A DNA stretch of 64,000 bases, taken from assembly GCF_022539505.1 (NCBI RefSeq), contig NC_061508.1, forward strand, positions 62,877,754 to 62,941,753. The letters run 5' to 3'. Made by a program: the position numbers and the translations under genes. The stretch is from Lolium rigidum. Lineage: Eukaryota; Streptophyta; Magnoliopsida; Poales; Poaceae. Of the stretch, positions 10,133-20,694 are shown in pieces; position 1 is the stretch's first letter, and each line of letters begins with the position of its first letter. The notes beneath the pieces are model-generated. The model was not told where the DNA came from, did no database searches, and saw only the letters and a list, made by a program, of their open reading frames with translations.

Positions 10133-13100
10133 TTATATATTGTAGGCTAACTGCTTGAAGCTGATGGGCGTGGTAAGCTGGGCCGGCCCATTGAACACTC
10201 CGTTGGCCCCTAGCTCCGCAGCCCGCTGTGTGGAGTGGACTGAGTCCCAAAAAAAGTACGTGTCTCGGTTGCCGCACAACGTGACATTCTTGATGCATGG
10301 GCCCTCTGCGCCTAGCCTTCCACTCCCGCAACACGCACTGTCCGAGCTCACGAACCCTTCAAAAAAATCATGGTCTGGTCAACTCACATTTTACCCGAAA
10401 CTCAAAATAGAAATACGAGATCATGTAGAATGTTTAAACATTTGGAAGAATCACCAAATTTCGCTAAAAACCACAATCCACTTCTAGTAAGTGACATAGC
10501 GTACCGACTGACTGCGGGTTGGAGAAGATGGCCTGTGAGACCGCAAAGGAGTCAGAAAGGGAGTAGGCGAAACCGGGGAGCTTTGGCGCCAGGGTGGTTA
10601 GCGCCGACTTCACGGCAGCGGCCAAACCAGCAGCATAGAGGTTCAGGGCGTCGTTGCACGCCCCTGTCACATTCAGTATACGCACCCGTGGCACGCACCC
10701 CACTGGGCCCACGTTGATGATCCCGAACTTCCTCGCCCCCAACCCATACAGATCCTACACATAAATTAAGAAGTTTAGTATTGTAGTTTTGCTTGATTTG
10801 TTTCAAATGAATTGCTGTAGCAAGATTAGAATGTTTGTTGGTTACATACAGTGATGGCAGTAGAGTAGTTGGAGACGAGGGTGGCATAGAGCGCGGCGAC
10901 TTCAGCTGGGGACTTTGGGTTCGTTTGGAATAGATCGTTGCTGCCAATGCCAAGGAGGAAGAAAGACTTGGCTAGGAGCATGGAGACCTTGCGGGTTCCC
11001 CAAGCAGCCTCCATCTCTGCCTTGGTTGACGCAAAGTACAGCACCTGCTTTGACAGCGGAATGTTGTTCCCCGCATTCTGCAGCAAGGCACATGGGTTAA
11101 TTACTAGACTGCAATTACAACAACTTCGGCTAACTAGACATTGTCGAGTTAGAATTGTGTCGAATTTTTTTTTTCTATGGAGCTATGGGCAGACTTAACC
11201 TGTTAAGTGCGATCCGGCCAAAGTTCCACTTCTAGTTTATTTTATCAGTTCTAGCTAGCTAGTTTAAAATTTGTGACTATGAGTGATTTGTGACTTTTGT
11301 AATAAGTACTATGTGATTTTGAGACTTCATAATAATAATGGCCGTGTGCATCATCATGATGCAGAGGCTGAGGTGTTTTCCCTTTTCGAAAAAAAGCTAG
11401 TTTAAAATTTGGATCAAATATTACACTAGAAATCATAAAATAAACTATTAGGGTTTTGACGAGATTTTCCTTGCATCTCTAGTCTCCAGGTGGACTTGGG
11501 TTAGATAGCGTCAGAGGTGACTGAGACACAGGCGAGCACATGTAAGTGTAACCATGTATCACCATAAATTCAGAAGCCGCGCGTAACAGTGACTTCCGGA
11601 CTGACATAGATCATGTACAGGAGCGATTTTACTTCGACAAGCAGGCTAACATGTAGAGATCTAAGCCAAGGGAACGGAAGTTTAGTCATGCCCAAAAATA
11701 CAGCAACCGACTTGACGATGAACCTGCAGTGAACAAATACCGGTGCCTCCATTTCGTTGTGTGTGCACATGTGTTGGCATCGGTACATTGATGCAATATG
11801 GCGATCGTGTCGATGCGATTAGCTTACACAGAAAATGGAACTATCTAGAAACGTGTTGTGATTTGGAGGGCTTGGTGTTGGCTTGTGATGATTGCCTGAT
11901 TAACTATAAACATCTTTAGGGAGCTCGCAATGCTCTTTATACCTTTGTTGATATTACATGTGATGAGACGTGATGTGAGTAATATATCTCGGTGGGGTTG
12001 TGATCCCACGTTCCTCCCTCGGACGATGGTTGCGTGCCAAGTTAAAAACAGAGGCCTCAAAGCCTATTCGACGAAGTCCGCCTACGACTTGCAATTTCTG
12101 GGTTCTACCCTCTCAAGCCTATACAAATCCATGTGGAAGATGTGGGCTCCCCCAAAGATTAAGTTTTTCACCTGGCTTGCTTTCCAAAATAGAATTTGGA
12201 CAGCCGACCGCTTGACAAAACGGGGGTGGCCAAATTGTGGGATTTGCCCTTTATGCAACCAATGCACGGAGTCGGTAGATCACCTTCTAGTCCATTGCCT
12301 CTTCACCTTGCGTCTATGGGACAAGGCCAAAGAAGGGTTCGACATTCCGGCTTCTCATGCCAACAGTTGGGCGGGTCTCTCCTTCCCGGAGTGGTGGACC
12401 ATGATATCTACGGGGCAAAACCGCAAGGGTATGTCGTCTCTTGCCATGCTCATCATTTGGGAGATTTGGAATGAGAGAAACGATAGAGTTTTCAAGAACA
12501 AGCGTGCCCCTTCGCAAGTCGTCTTCGAGAGGATCAAAAAAGAAGCTACGCTTTGGGTTTTAGCGGGTGCTAAAAATTTGTGTAATTTGATGCCGCGAGA
12601 GTAAAACTTGTATTATGTCTAAAACTTTTACTTTCTTGTAAACTCCTTTCTTAATCAATGAATGGGCAAAGCTTTTGCCCTTGTTTCAAAAAAAAAAAAA
12701 ACAGAGGCCTCTGTAGTTGTGCTCTCTAGCTAGCAGGTCAACGATCAACAAGCGTAGGAACAAATCCACCGACAGCGTAAACGGCCTATTACCTGTTAAG
12801 ACTTCAAAGTTTTCATTACTAAAATCGTTAAACCGTGTGTACATGTGATTTTTCTGAAATCATCCAAATTTAGACAAATCTAAGACTGTCTTTTATGGAC
12901 GGGAGGGGGTGTAAATTTTGTGCCTACAATGCAACAGAACTAGTGTTTCTAAGTGACATCTGCAGTAACATTTTAGAAGCCCTGTCAGAGCATCAGCACC
13001 CAAAACATAACTTATTTATGAACCAAAGGAATTAGTTTTAGGAACACTTTGTTTGCTAGAATCTTATAACATATGGTCCCAAAAACGCAAACTTTAGTCA

Positions 13101-13575
13101 CACTAGCTTACCGTTGAGTCTAGGATCCCAGCTCCAGCCGAAGCGTAGCTTACGCCTCTCGTCAGAGCGCTAGGGATGAGGTAATTGCGCGATTTGAGCA
13201 CCAGATAAGCCAAAGGGCTTCTCTCGAACCCCAGATTCTTAGCTGCATCCATGAACGCATGCATGATCCTCATTTGAACATATGATCCATCGATACACAT
13301 ATGAACACATGCATATATGAGACCTACGCACCGATGTAGTCCGCGATGTTGTAGCCGTTGCTGAACCGTCCGGTGGGCTTCGCGACGCCGGGGAAATCGA
13401 TGCCATAGAAAGGCACGTTGGCCCTGGGTACGTCCTCCCCGGGCAGGTAGTTGTTGTTCCCCACGTCCAGCGTCGAGTCCCCCAGCACGAACACCGCCGG
13501 CACCACCGGCTGGGCGACGCCTGCACCGGCGGCGAGCGCCACCACCGCAAGGCCGAGAAGCACAAGACCCTTCAT
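10133..13575 (-). CDS. GDSL esterase/lipase, five exons, apparently intact
   Basis: Exons on the minus strand are 13332-13575, 13112-13242, 10850-11077, 10505-10754 and 10133-10356. All introns are GT-AG and the frame is kept, giving 358 residues, normal for plant GDSL lipases. The start ATG (13573-13575) gives a signal peptide of about 21 residues ([21 protein letters not shown]), suggesting secretion. Block I is [17 protein letters not shown] with nucleophile Ser34; GIGSND carries the oxyanion-hole Asn at about 172; block [11 protein letters not shown] gives Asp322 and His325. The family (SGNH hydrolases) cleaves ester bonds of lipids, cutin-related or acetylated substrates; the actual substrate is unknown. 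Intron 2 is about 2.0 kb because of two LINE insertions. The C-terminal [17 protein letters not shown] tail agrees with the family. Confidence 0.92.
11274..11394 (+). mobile_element. 5'-truncated LINE 3' end with 17-bp TSD
   Basis: The 17 bases AGCTAGTTTAAAATTTG occur at 11257-11273 and again at 11395-11411. Between them are 121 bases ending in TTTTCGAAAAAAA, which resembles the 3' UTR and tail of Triticeae LINEs. This is the structure of a target-primed insertion of a strongly truncated LINE, sitting in intron 2 of the GDSL gene, antisense to it. Confidence 0.85.
12059..12700 (+). mobile_element. 5'-truncated LINE with reverse-transcriptase zinc-binding domain, poly(A) and 15-bp TSD
   Basis: AAAAACAGAGGCCTC is found at 12044-12058 and again at 12697-12711, after a poly(A) run at 12688-12701. 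The insert codes, to a stop at 12602-12604, for a zf-RVT type domain: [49 protein letters not shown] and a tail with [13 protein letters not shown]. This is the C-terminal end of a LINE ORF2; the endonuclease and reverse transcriptase core are missing. The reading frame upstream of 12059 is target sequence, not LINE. It lies in intron 2 of the GDSL gene in the opposite orientation. Confidence 0.9.
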
Positions 13576-13879
13576 GGCCGCCTTCGCTTGTGCACAGCAC
13601 CGTACGTGTACACACGTGTGTATGTACACGTATGCACGCTATAGCTATTTGATCATCTACTGGGCTTTTTTTTTTGTGTGCGCGGGCCTGCGGGGGATCA
13701 TATACTGGTTGTGGTTCCAGTTGATGGCAATGGGTTGTACTTATAAGACCGACTTCTTTCATGGATCGACATGATCAACTGGCTAGTGAACTTAGTCTAC
13801 AAAGACTCTACATACCAATTCCGGGTCTTCTTGTACTCCGTAGAATATATCATCGGAGAAGCAGCCTGTGGAGAAGTTA
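13576..13879. other. 5' flank of the GDSL gene
   Basis: Short intergenic stretch between the GDSL start codon and the Harbinger element. On the minus strand CTTATAAGT (complement of about 13738-13746) lies some 165 bases upstream of the ATG and is a possible TATA box. A TTT run and GT-rich sequence are the only other features. The proximal promoter may extend into the Harbinger element upstream. Confidence 0.35.
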
Positions 13880-14100
13880 GAGCATCTCCACTCGTCCCCC
13901 CGACGAGGCCCCCGGCGAGCGTTTTTTCCATCTGGACGGCGTAATTCGGCCCAGTCGCGCCCCCGGTTCCTCGTTTTCGTCCGGATTTGGGCCTAAATTC
14001 ATCGGCGATCCCACGCCATCCCCGGCCCCCCGGGGAGCGCTCGGAGACTCCGGACGAAACGAAAGCGCGCGTGGCCCCAACTTGTCGGCGACAATGGCCT

Positions 14101-14180
14101 CCGATCTACGGCAAAACCCTCGTCTTCCCGATCTACGGAAAAACCCTCGTCTTCCCGATCTACGGCAATACCCTCGTCGA
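14101..14180. repeat. 27-bp tandem repeat, three copies
   Basis: Units start at 14101, 14128 and 14155 with the core CCGATCTACGGCAAAACCCT; copies differ at one or two positions. It lies inside Harbinger element 1, downstream of its acidic ORF. Confidence 0.85.
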
Positions 14181-14290
14181 ACGAAAGCTTTGAACTCTCA
14201 AGTGGTGCAACATAGATAGATTATATATATTTCGAATATAATTCGAATAAACATAAGAATTACATATAAAAACTTTAAAACTAACTTAAA

Positions 14291-14635
14291 CTACTTCTTC
14301 TTCTTAGAAGGCCCCGCCTCATCGTCGTCGCGGCGACGCTTCCGGCTCGTCACCTCCTCGTCGGAGGAAGTTGACTCCTCCTCCTCGTCAGTGTCCTCAG
14401 CCTCTTCGTCGTCCTCCTCCTTTTCCTCGGCCTCTTCCTCCTCCTTTTCCTCGGCCTCTTCCTCGGCCTGCTCCTTGGCCTCTTCGGCCTCCTCCTCGTC
14501 CTCCTCGTCGTCGTCCTCGCTGGCCGGCGGAGGGGAATCGTCGCTGCTAGACGATGCTGCTTTATCCCACCAATGTCGCCATCCAGGCGGCTTCCCCTCG
14601 CTGTCGGTGTCCGATGGCCAAGAGAGATCACTCAT
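14291..14635 (-). CDS. Acidic low-complexity ORF inside Harbinger element 1
   Basis: The ATG is at 14633-14635 and the stop TAG at 14291-14293, giving 114 codons. The N-terminus MSDLSWPSDTDSEG is followed by WRHWWDKAASSSSDD, then about 60 residues made almost only of Glu, Asp, Ala and Lys. The tail TSRKRRRDDDEAGPSKKKK looks like a nuclear localisation signal. No catalytic or DNA-binding domain is visible. A possible TATA-like ATATAC lies about 60 bases upstream on the minus strand. Long purine strings can give open frames by chance, but the tidy start, the tryptophan-rich head and the basic tail suggest selected coding. It may be a captured or transposon-encoded nuclear protein; function unknown. 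Confidence 0.5.
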   Translation of the reverse strand: MSDLSWPSDTDSEGKPPGWRHWWDKAASSSSDDSPPPASEDDDEEDEEEAEEAKEQAEEEAEEKEEEEAEEKEEDDEEAEDTDEEEESTSSDEEVTSRKRRRDDDEAGPSKKKK

Positions 14636-15019
14636 GGTTCACGGAGGATGGTGACGAGAGAACAGATGAATGGCGTCGGCCGTCGGAAACCGTATATGTA
14701 GGTCTCTCGACGAAAGAGAGCGGCGGTTGTTCTTCCGCGGAGTTCGTGCTCCATTATGGCGGTTCTCGCATCGAGGCCACTTCGACCGTTCCCGACGAGT
14801 CGTTTCGGCTCTCCAGTCCACTTCGCGACGGTTCAATGCGTCGAGGGAACTCCGACGATTACCCTTCCCGGTGACTGCGCCGTCGCTATGCACGCGGTGG
14901 GTGCGCGTCCATGGGCTCGCGGCTGGAAAAATGGGCCTCCCCAGGCCAAAAACTTCATCCATCCGGCGCTAAATAACGCCGGATTTCGGCCTGGGGAGCC
15001 CAAACGGCCGGGGATGCTC

Positions 15020-16413
15020 TTACAGTTGGCCGGTTTGATCACGCATGCATATGCATGCGGACGTGTGATGCCTCCCTCGGAAATGTTCAGGCAGACCGAT
15101 CGAGGAGACGACTAGCTAGTTGTCTATAGCATATGTTGCGTCCGCATCGACGACGATCCTTCCGTTGGCGTGTCTGCTGTGGATATCAATGTCAAGTTGT
15201 CAACTCTCCTGCCGAGCTAGCTAGCCAGCCAAAGATGGACGACGACCACGTTCTATCTTTTATCTTGCATAATTAACAGATCGTTACATCATCAGAAGGT
15301 GATGGCTCAACTAAACGCGCACGCATACACATGCATACATATATATTTGCATATATCCACTTGAACTAGCAGCCTAGCTCACTCCAACTATTCAAAATGT
15401 TCAAATGATGTGGTCAGTGGCTGCAGTCTCCGCCTTTTCAGGCGTATGTGCTCAAGGTAGGATATGAACGTATGGGCTGGACCAATCGATCAGCTTGGCA
15501 ACATTAGGTCAATAATAATGTACAAATTTTGACAATTTACTACCTGTCCATATATATACACATATATGTCTGCATCATGTATCCTGCTTTCGGCTGCACC
15601 ATAACCTCGTCAGTATGGGTGGGCAAAAACCGATTTGGTCGGTTTAACAGTTTTGGGTTAGTTCATGTTTAAAACTAGATTCGAATTCTTGATTGAGTTT
15701 GTGAAGGGAAATGAACTAAATTCCTTTCAGGCGTTTTCAACGATTAGGACGGTGTCAGTTTTTGCCCACACAGACTCGTCGGACTATTCAATTTACTATC
15801 ATTGGAGGCCTCATGCCATCATGCATATGAGGTAGAGTAGTTGTTTGGGCCCTGGTAATGAATTTGTGTTGGAAATGGGTCCTTGGGCAAGTCAGGAGGC
15901 ATCCTTTGTGGTATTAGAGAAGAGACTTTGGAAGTCACCACTTATAATTGTGGCAAATCATATAACTTCAACTTGTGGGATAAAAGGGGTGAAATGGCAA
16001 GGTGGGATTTCTTTTAAGCCTTGAAACCCCTTTATCCATTTGAAATTATAGTTTTTTTTCACTGTGACTACGCGGAGCCGAGAGAAGGGAAGAGGAGCTC
16101 AAGGAGGATCGTACGAGTTACACCAAGAAAGAAGAGCAAGGCGGGAGTCAACATGGCGGCACATATTGGCCCATGGTTTAATGTCTTCAATAGATCTTTG
16201 CACAACGAGGAGAAGAGGATTCAAAATTATAGTTATATCATTGCGGAGAAGAGGTACAAGAAAATCTGGAGGATTATCAAGCCAAGTTTGTTCAGCTGGT
16301 CCTCTCGCTACCCTTGCCAATTCATGTGGGCAAGGTGGGCTTTGTGAACTGATTTTTGGTTCTGTTATCTTGAAGAACGTAAAGAGGTTTTCCTGGCAGC
16401 GTTCGCTCCCTTA
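15020..16413. other. Intergenic between Harbinger elements
   Basis: Apart from the MITE at 15614-15774 I see no gene. The frame 16021-16347 (108 codons) has no recognisable domain. CTAGCTAG-rich and ATGCATAT-rich stretches near 15030-15350 are simple palindromic sequence. Confidence 0.4.
15614..15774. mobile_element. Small hAT-like MITE
   Basis: The ends are imperfect inverted repeats: TATGGGTGGGCAAAAACCGA at the left, and TCTGTGTGGGCAAAAACTGA when the right end is reverse-complemented. Flanking 8-base sequences are CTCGTCAG (15606-15613) and CTCGTCGG (15775-15782), one mismatch, as expected for an old hAT duplication. There is no coding capacity in 161 bp. Confidence 0.65.
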
Positions 16414-16827
16414 GAGCATCTTCACTGACGCCCCGATAGCGATTTGAGGGCCGAGAGCAAAAATGGACTCGCACCAGCGCCCCCCAAACGGCGCCGGCCA
16501 ATTTTCGAGCCCAATAGAATCACCGGCAACCCCGTGCCAGCCCCTTCGCCAAAGGCGCGAATCGGGCTCGCGAGGCTGAAAATTTTAGGCGTGAGAGCCC
16601 CCTGTCAGCCACACATCACAAGGTCGACGCCAGCGGGGAGTGGCGGGGCCGACGCGTCAGTGGCTCATTCAATTTTAACCTAACCGTTGCCTACCTCGCG
16701 ACGGGAGTTATTGGAACGCAGCGGTGTTGCAGTTTCCGCAGACGCGCAACGAACCGTCCCGTCGCGCGTGCCTTGCTCTTCGTGCCAGCGTTAATGAGCG
16801 CCACCGCTCCCCCGCCTCCCTACGGCC

Positions 16828-16836
16828 TATAAAAAA
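16828..16836 (+). promoter_or_regulatory. TATA box for the B3-like ORF
   Basis: TATAAAAAA in GGCCTATAAAAAAGGCCGCC is 86 bases before the ATG at 16922, a normal distance for a short plant 5' UTR. The leader between them is CT-rich and contains AACCCTAG motifs. Confidence 0.55.
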
Positions 16837-16921
16837 GGCCGCCTCTCATCGTCCCTCTCACACACAAACCCTAGCTCCTCTCTTCCCAACCCTAGCCGCC
16901 ACCATCTGAAAAGACGACGCC

Positions 16922-17374
16922 ATGTCTGGTCGAGGCCGAGGTCACGGCCGTGGTCGTGGTCGTGGCCGCGGTAGAGCTGCACGCACGCCGTCGCCTGCGA
17001 CGCCGTCGTCTTCATCGTCGAACATGGACGAGGAGGGGCCCGTGCTGTTAGAGTTTGTCGTCGTCCTCAAGGGCGACCCACACGGCATCCAGAGGCTGCC
17101 GAACACCTTCGCCGACTTCGTCGCCGACGATGAGCGCCCGAGCTCGCTGCATCTGCGGGAGGCTGCATGTGGCTTCTGCCGGTGGATCGTGGACGTGATC
17201 TACGACGCGCGCGGCAAGATGTACCTCCACATCGCGCGCTACCACCGCCTCGAAGCCGGCTTCGTGCTCATGTTCTCCTACTTTGGCAAGAGGGACATGA
17301 CCGTCAAGGTGTTCGACGAGACGCGTTGCCGCCGCCACTACCACGGCAACAGCGCCGAGGAGGACGACGACTAA
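16922..17374 (+). CDS. B3-like DNA-binding domain protein inside Harbinger element 2
   Basis: The frame encodes 150 residues. The N-terminus is a run of GRGRG repeats (residues 2-20), followed by a Ser/Pro linker. From about residue 40 there is a B3-like fold pattern: LLEFVVVLKGD, LPNTFADFV, LHLREAACGFCRWIVDV, GKMYLHIARYHRLEAGFVL, FSYFGKRDMTVKVFDET. The tail CRRHYHGNSAEEDDD is acidic. Compared with B3 domains I would expect a few more residues between YLH and ARYH (a GW-type turn), so there may be a small internal deletion. Plant B3 domains bind DNA. The ORF lies wholly inside a TTA-flanked element with its own TATA box, so it is either a captured host gene or an accessory transposon protein. 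No intron is seen. Confidence 0.7.
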   Translation: MSGRGRGHGRGRGRGRGRAARTPSPATPSSSSSNMDEEGPVLLEFVVVLKGDPHGIQRLPNTFADFVADDERPSSLHLREAACGFCRWIVDVIYDARGKMYLHIARYHRLEAGFVLMFSYFGKRDMTVKVFDETRCRRHYHGNSAEEDDD

Positions 17375-18097
17375 GTGTTGTTTCTTCGCAGCGAATATTG
17401 GCACGCATGTTTTTGGATGTTCTTCCTCGAAAGAATCAACAGGGGCACCCTCACCAGCTGGATTTACCAGTTTGGGTGACTGAGTGTGCCCTCGAGTGTT
17501 CTTTCTTGGCAGCGAACACACGAAACCTGCGATGACCGGCGTAGTTAGGTTTAGTTTTTTTTGCAATGTTTTATATTTGTGTCAACCATGGTTCAAACTA
17601 TGTATTAGTTTGTGAAAAATCATGTTCCAAATTATATCTTCATGTAAACCACGTTTCCAATTATGTATTAGTTTGTGGAATGGAATGTTTCTTCTCTTTA
17701 TTAGATTTTCTATGCATTTATTTGTGATTTTAATTCAAAATATCTATCGGGGCCGCCGGTTTTGGGGTGCCGGTGTGGGAACATCTCCCCCAAATAGAGG
17801 ATGCAGTACCGGCATCCCCCAAACGGAGGTGTCAGCGCCTCTGCTGGCGACTATTTGGGAGCCACCAGTGGAGATGCTCTTATGCAGTCGTACTGATGTA
17901 TTCATTTTGTTGATGGTGGCAATTTTAATATCCTAAGACAACATGGGGAGAAATACAAGAGAGCTGACTTAGCTTCCTTAACTCGTTCATCAGATCTTTT
18001 AAATTCTATTATTCATACTAATGGACTGAGAAAGACTCATTTGAATTGTGAAGCTTATACTTTTCTAATCATCAATTCAAAAATTAGATAGTCCTTA

Positions 18098-18934
18098 TAA
18101 GGTATCTCCAACGCGGCGATCCATTTGGACACCCCGTGTCCGCTTGTATCTGCGTGAGAGGGCAACGCTCGCGGCGACGCAAACAGACCGGTGCCTGTTT
18201 TGGTGTTGGTATGGACCCATTTCAGTATTTGAGCTGGACTTATGGTGGATAGCTCAAGAGTTCGAGTCGGCCCTCAGCGTGCTCGCCCGGCCAGCACCGG
18301 CCAATGAACCAGTCCTTTTTATAATGGGGCCGCGTCGCTTTCCATTCCTATTGTGCCACCCTATCCGCTCCTTGTCGTCCTTCCTCTCTAGCATTGGCCC
18401 CGCAACTGTCATGGCGGAAATAACGAAGAAATGGTGTAGCAGACGCACGAAGAACGACACAAGTCAGGATCCTCGTCAGGGACATGCCGTTGTGGCTCCC
18501 CCTCCGTACATGGAGGCGCAGGTGGCAGCTCCACCGGCACCAACGACTGCGGACGACCCCTGGTCACCTTGGCCGTCGTGGAAGAAGGGTACAACGGGCC
18601 GTCTTAGAATCCAGCGATGAGTACAGATGGCACCTGCATCGACACTGGCACCTAGCACCAAGGAACACACCCTAATTTCTAGGGTTTATTAATATTTAAG
18701 TTTAAGATTTACTATTTTATTTAGTTTTGTATAATTATGTAACAGTTTCAGCCGCTTTAGATAATTATTTTAAGTCTGAAAATGTTGAAAAAATGAAAGT
18801 CTAAAATGTGCAGACGAAGTGCGTAGGAGTGTGCAGACATGGGTTAGTCATTGTCCGGCGCACCCATTTACAGCACAAATTGAAACGGGCACATTTACTA
18901 TCCATTTTAGGTCGACGCGTTGCAGTTAGCCTTA
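18098..18934. mobile_element. Third Harbinger-like element, degenerate
   Basis: The left end reads TAAGGTATCTCCAACGCGGC; the right end, reverse-complemented, reads TAAGGCTAACTGCAACGCG, with TWA trinucleotides at both edges. The subterminal parts also match as inverted copies: CATTTGGACACCCCGTGTCC on the left and a decayed partner around 18850-18915. The interior frame 18144-18620 has no recognisable domain. The family is related to, but distinct from, elements 1 and 2. Confidence 0.5.
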
Positions 18935-19573
18935 TGTTTGATTCTTGGGAATTGATTTTTCCTCCGGTGACCGTAAAGAATATTGTGACAGAACTCTTCT
19001 TATCACAACCACCTTTTCCCCATGATTTTTTAATTTCCGATTTTGCAACCTCAACCATACAATTACTTGCATAAATCAATAGCTGAATATTCAGATACAC
19101 CTGAGCAAGTCGGTGGCAATCTCATACTTGAGTCCAGCTTAATTCCTATCTGTATCGATTATACAAGAGGGGTCAGGTTTTGTGCAAATTAACTCTAAAC
19201 AAGTACTTACTAGATGTGTTTCCTTGGAATCTCCGGTATTGCCCTGTGATCTGAAGGAGATACTGAAGGTGTTAACACCTGCGTAAACAAGGGGTTGTTC
19301 TCACAGTTACAGCAACTGCACGTCTCATGCATAATAATTAATTATGTTCTACGCAGGAGATGGGATACTCCTTCACGGCTACGCAGGAGCCAGCCCCTTT
19401 CCACACAGCACAACTTCGTTCACGCACCGTACCTATTTCCTACTTGAACAAATAATACAAGCACCTGTGAGTACTGAGTGGTATATATATCACTTAGTTC
19501 CACTGAACAATGCAAACAAAAGCGTCCTCACTACTGCAGGTCGCAAGCAACTCTAAAGAGGGCCTAATCAAAC
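18935..19573 (+). promoter_or_regulatory. Upstream region of the cysteine protease gene with TATA box at 19482-19490
   Basis: No gene is visible between the Harbinger-like element and the protease ATG. TATATATAT at 19482-19490 lies about 85 bases before the ATG and is a good TATA box; the transcription start would fall near 19510-19520. Confidence 0.55.
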
Positions 19574-20694
19574 ATGGCTATCCCCAGAGCTTCGCTACTT
19601 GCCATCCTTGGTTGTCTCTTCTTCTTTAGCTCTGCCCTCGCAGCTCGAGAGCTGAACGATGACTTGTCCATGGTGGCAATGCATGAGAGTTGGATGGCGC
19701 AATACGGTCGCGTCTACAAGGATGCTGCCGAGAAATCAGAAAGGTTTGAGATATTCAAGGCTAATGCTCGATTCATCGAGTCCTTCAATGCTGCAGGCCA
19801 CAAGTTCTGGCTCAACACCAACCAATTTGCGGACATTAGCAATGATGAGTTTAGGGCAACCAAGATCAACAAGGGGTTTATTGCAAACAAGAAGGTGAAG
19901 GTTCCTAGAACTTTCAGGTACGAGAATATGAGCCTTGATGCACTCCCGACGACGGTGGACTGGAGGACAAAGGGTGCGGTCACTCCCGTCAAGGATCAAG
20001 GCCAGTGTGGTAGGTACATTTAGGCTACAAATTAATTACATGCATATGAATCCTTTACATCAAAATAGCGTGTGTGATTTCTTATGTCACAACAAAATCA
20101 TTTGCAGGTTGTTGCTGGGCTTTTTCTGCTGTTGCTGCAACAGAGGGCGTTGTCAAGATAAGTACCGGCACTCTTATCTCGCTCTCGGAGCAAGAATTGG
20201 TGGATTGTGATGTCCACGGTGAGGACCAGGGCTGCGAGGGCGGTCTCATGGACGACGCATTCAAGTTCATTATCAAGAATGGAGGTCTCACTAAGGAGTC
20301 CAGCTATCCATATTCAGCAGCTGACGGCAAATGCAAGAGCGGGTCAAGCAGTGCTGCAACAATTAAAAGCTATGAGGATGTACCTACCAATGATGAGGGT
20401 GCCCTCATGAAGGCAGTGGCAAGCCAACCAGTGTCAGTTGCGGTGGACGGAGGTGACATGACATTTCAATTCTACTCCGGTGGTGTGATGACCGGTTCAT
20501 GTGGTACTGATTTGGATCATGGGATTGCAGCCATCGGTTATGGTACCACCAGTGATGGTACAAAGTATTGGTTGATGAAGAATTCTTGGGGCACAACATG
20601 GGGTGAGAATGGATTTTTAAGGATGGAAAAGGACATTACTGACAAGAAGGGTATGTGCGGCCTTGCCATGGAGCCCTCTTACCCCACAGCTTAA
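19574..20694 (+). CDS. Papain-type cysteine protease, SAG39-like, two exons
   Basis: Exons 19574-20009 and 20108-20694 are joined across a 98-base GT-AG intron, giving 340 residues. A signal peptide (about residues 1-23, ending SSALA) is followed by an I29 inhibitor prodomain with the ERFNIN-type [17 protein letters not shown]. The mature C1A domain starts near [11 protein letters not shown]. The active site is QCGCCWAFS with catalytic Cys148 (Cys instead of the usual Ser one residue earlier), [11 protein letters not shown] with His283 and NSWGTTWG with Asn304. The [11 protein letters not shown] motif is present. There is no granulin domain and no KDEL tail, so it belongs with SAG12/SAG39-type vacuolar or secreted proteases, linked in plants to senescence and protein turnover. 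All key residues are intact. Confidence 0.95.

Larger units (their letters stand above)
13880..15019. mobile_element. PIF/Harbinger-type element 1 with TTA duplication, carrying an acidic ORF
   Basis: The left end reads TTA then GAGCATCTCCACTCG; the right end reads GGGGATGCTC then TTA (13877-13879 and 15020-15022). The terminal inverted repeat GAGCATC(T/C)CC and the 3-bp TTA duplication are typical of PIF/Harbinger. The 1140-bp body has no transposase; it holds a minus-strand acidic ORF and a three-copy 27-bp repeat, and is GC-rich compared with its flanks. It is therefore non-autonomous. It lies in the upstream region of the GDSL gene. Confidence 0.85.
16414..17879. mobile_element. PIF/Harbinger-type element 2 with TTA duplication, carrying a B3-like ORF
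   Basis: The ends are TTA-GAGCATCTTCACTG (TTA at 16411-16413) and CAGTGGAGATGCTC-TTA (TTA at 17880-17882), 1466 bp in all. The terminal repeat is shared with the elements at 13880 and 28176. No transposase is visible; the only good gene is the plus-strand B3-like ORF at 16922-17374 with a TATA box upstream. The right part (17520-17760) is AT-rich with near-repeats of GTTTGTG-type sequence. Confidence 0.85.

Noticed and set aside
11930..12058. N-terminal extension of the LINE frame (from ATG 11930)
   Set aside because: The target duplication places the LINE start at 12059; the upstream part is intron sequence that is open by chance.
13103..13762. A 219-codon minus-strand frame over GDSL exons 1 and 2
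   Set aside because: It reads through intron 1 in the wrong register for exon 1; the spliced model with the GDS motif is clearly better.
16021..16414. Overlapping 108- and 116-codon frames
   Set aside because: No domain, two frames competing, no start context; treated as intergenic.
18144..18620. A 158-codon frame in the third Harbinger-like element
   Set aside because: It crosses the terminal region, has no recognisable domain and no promoter-like element.
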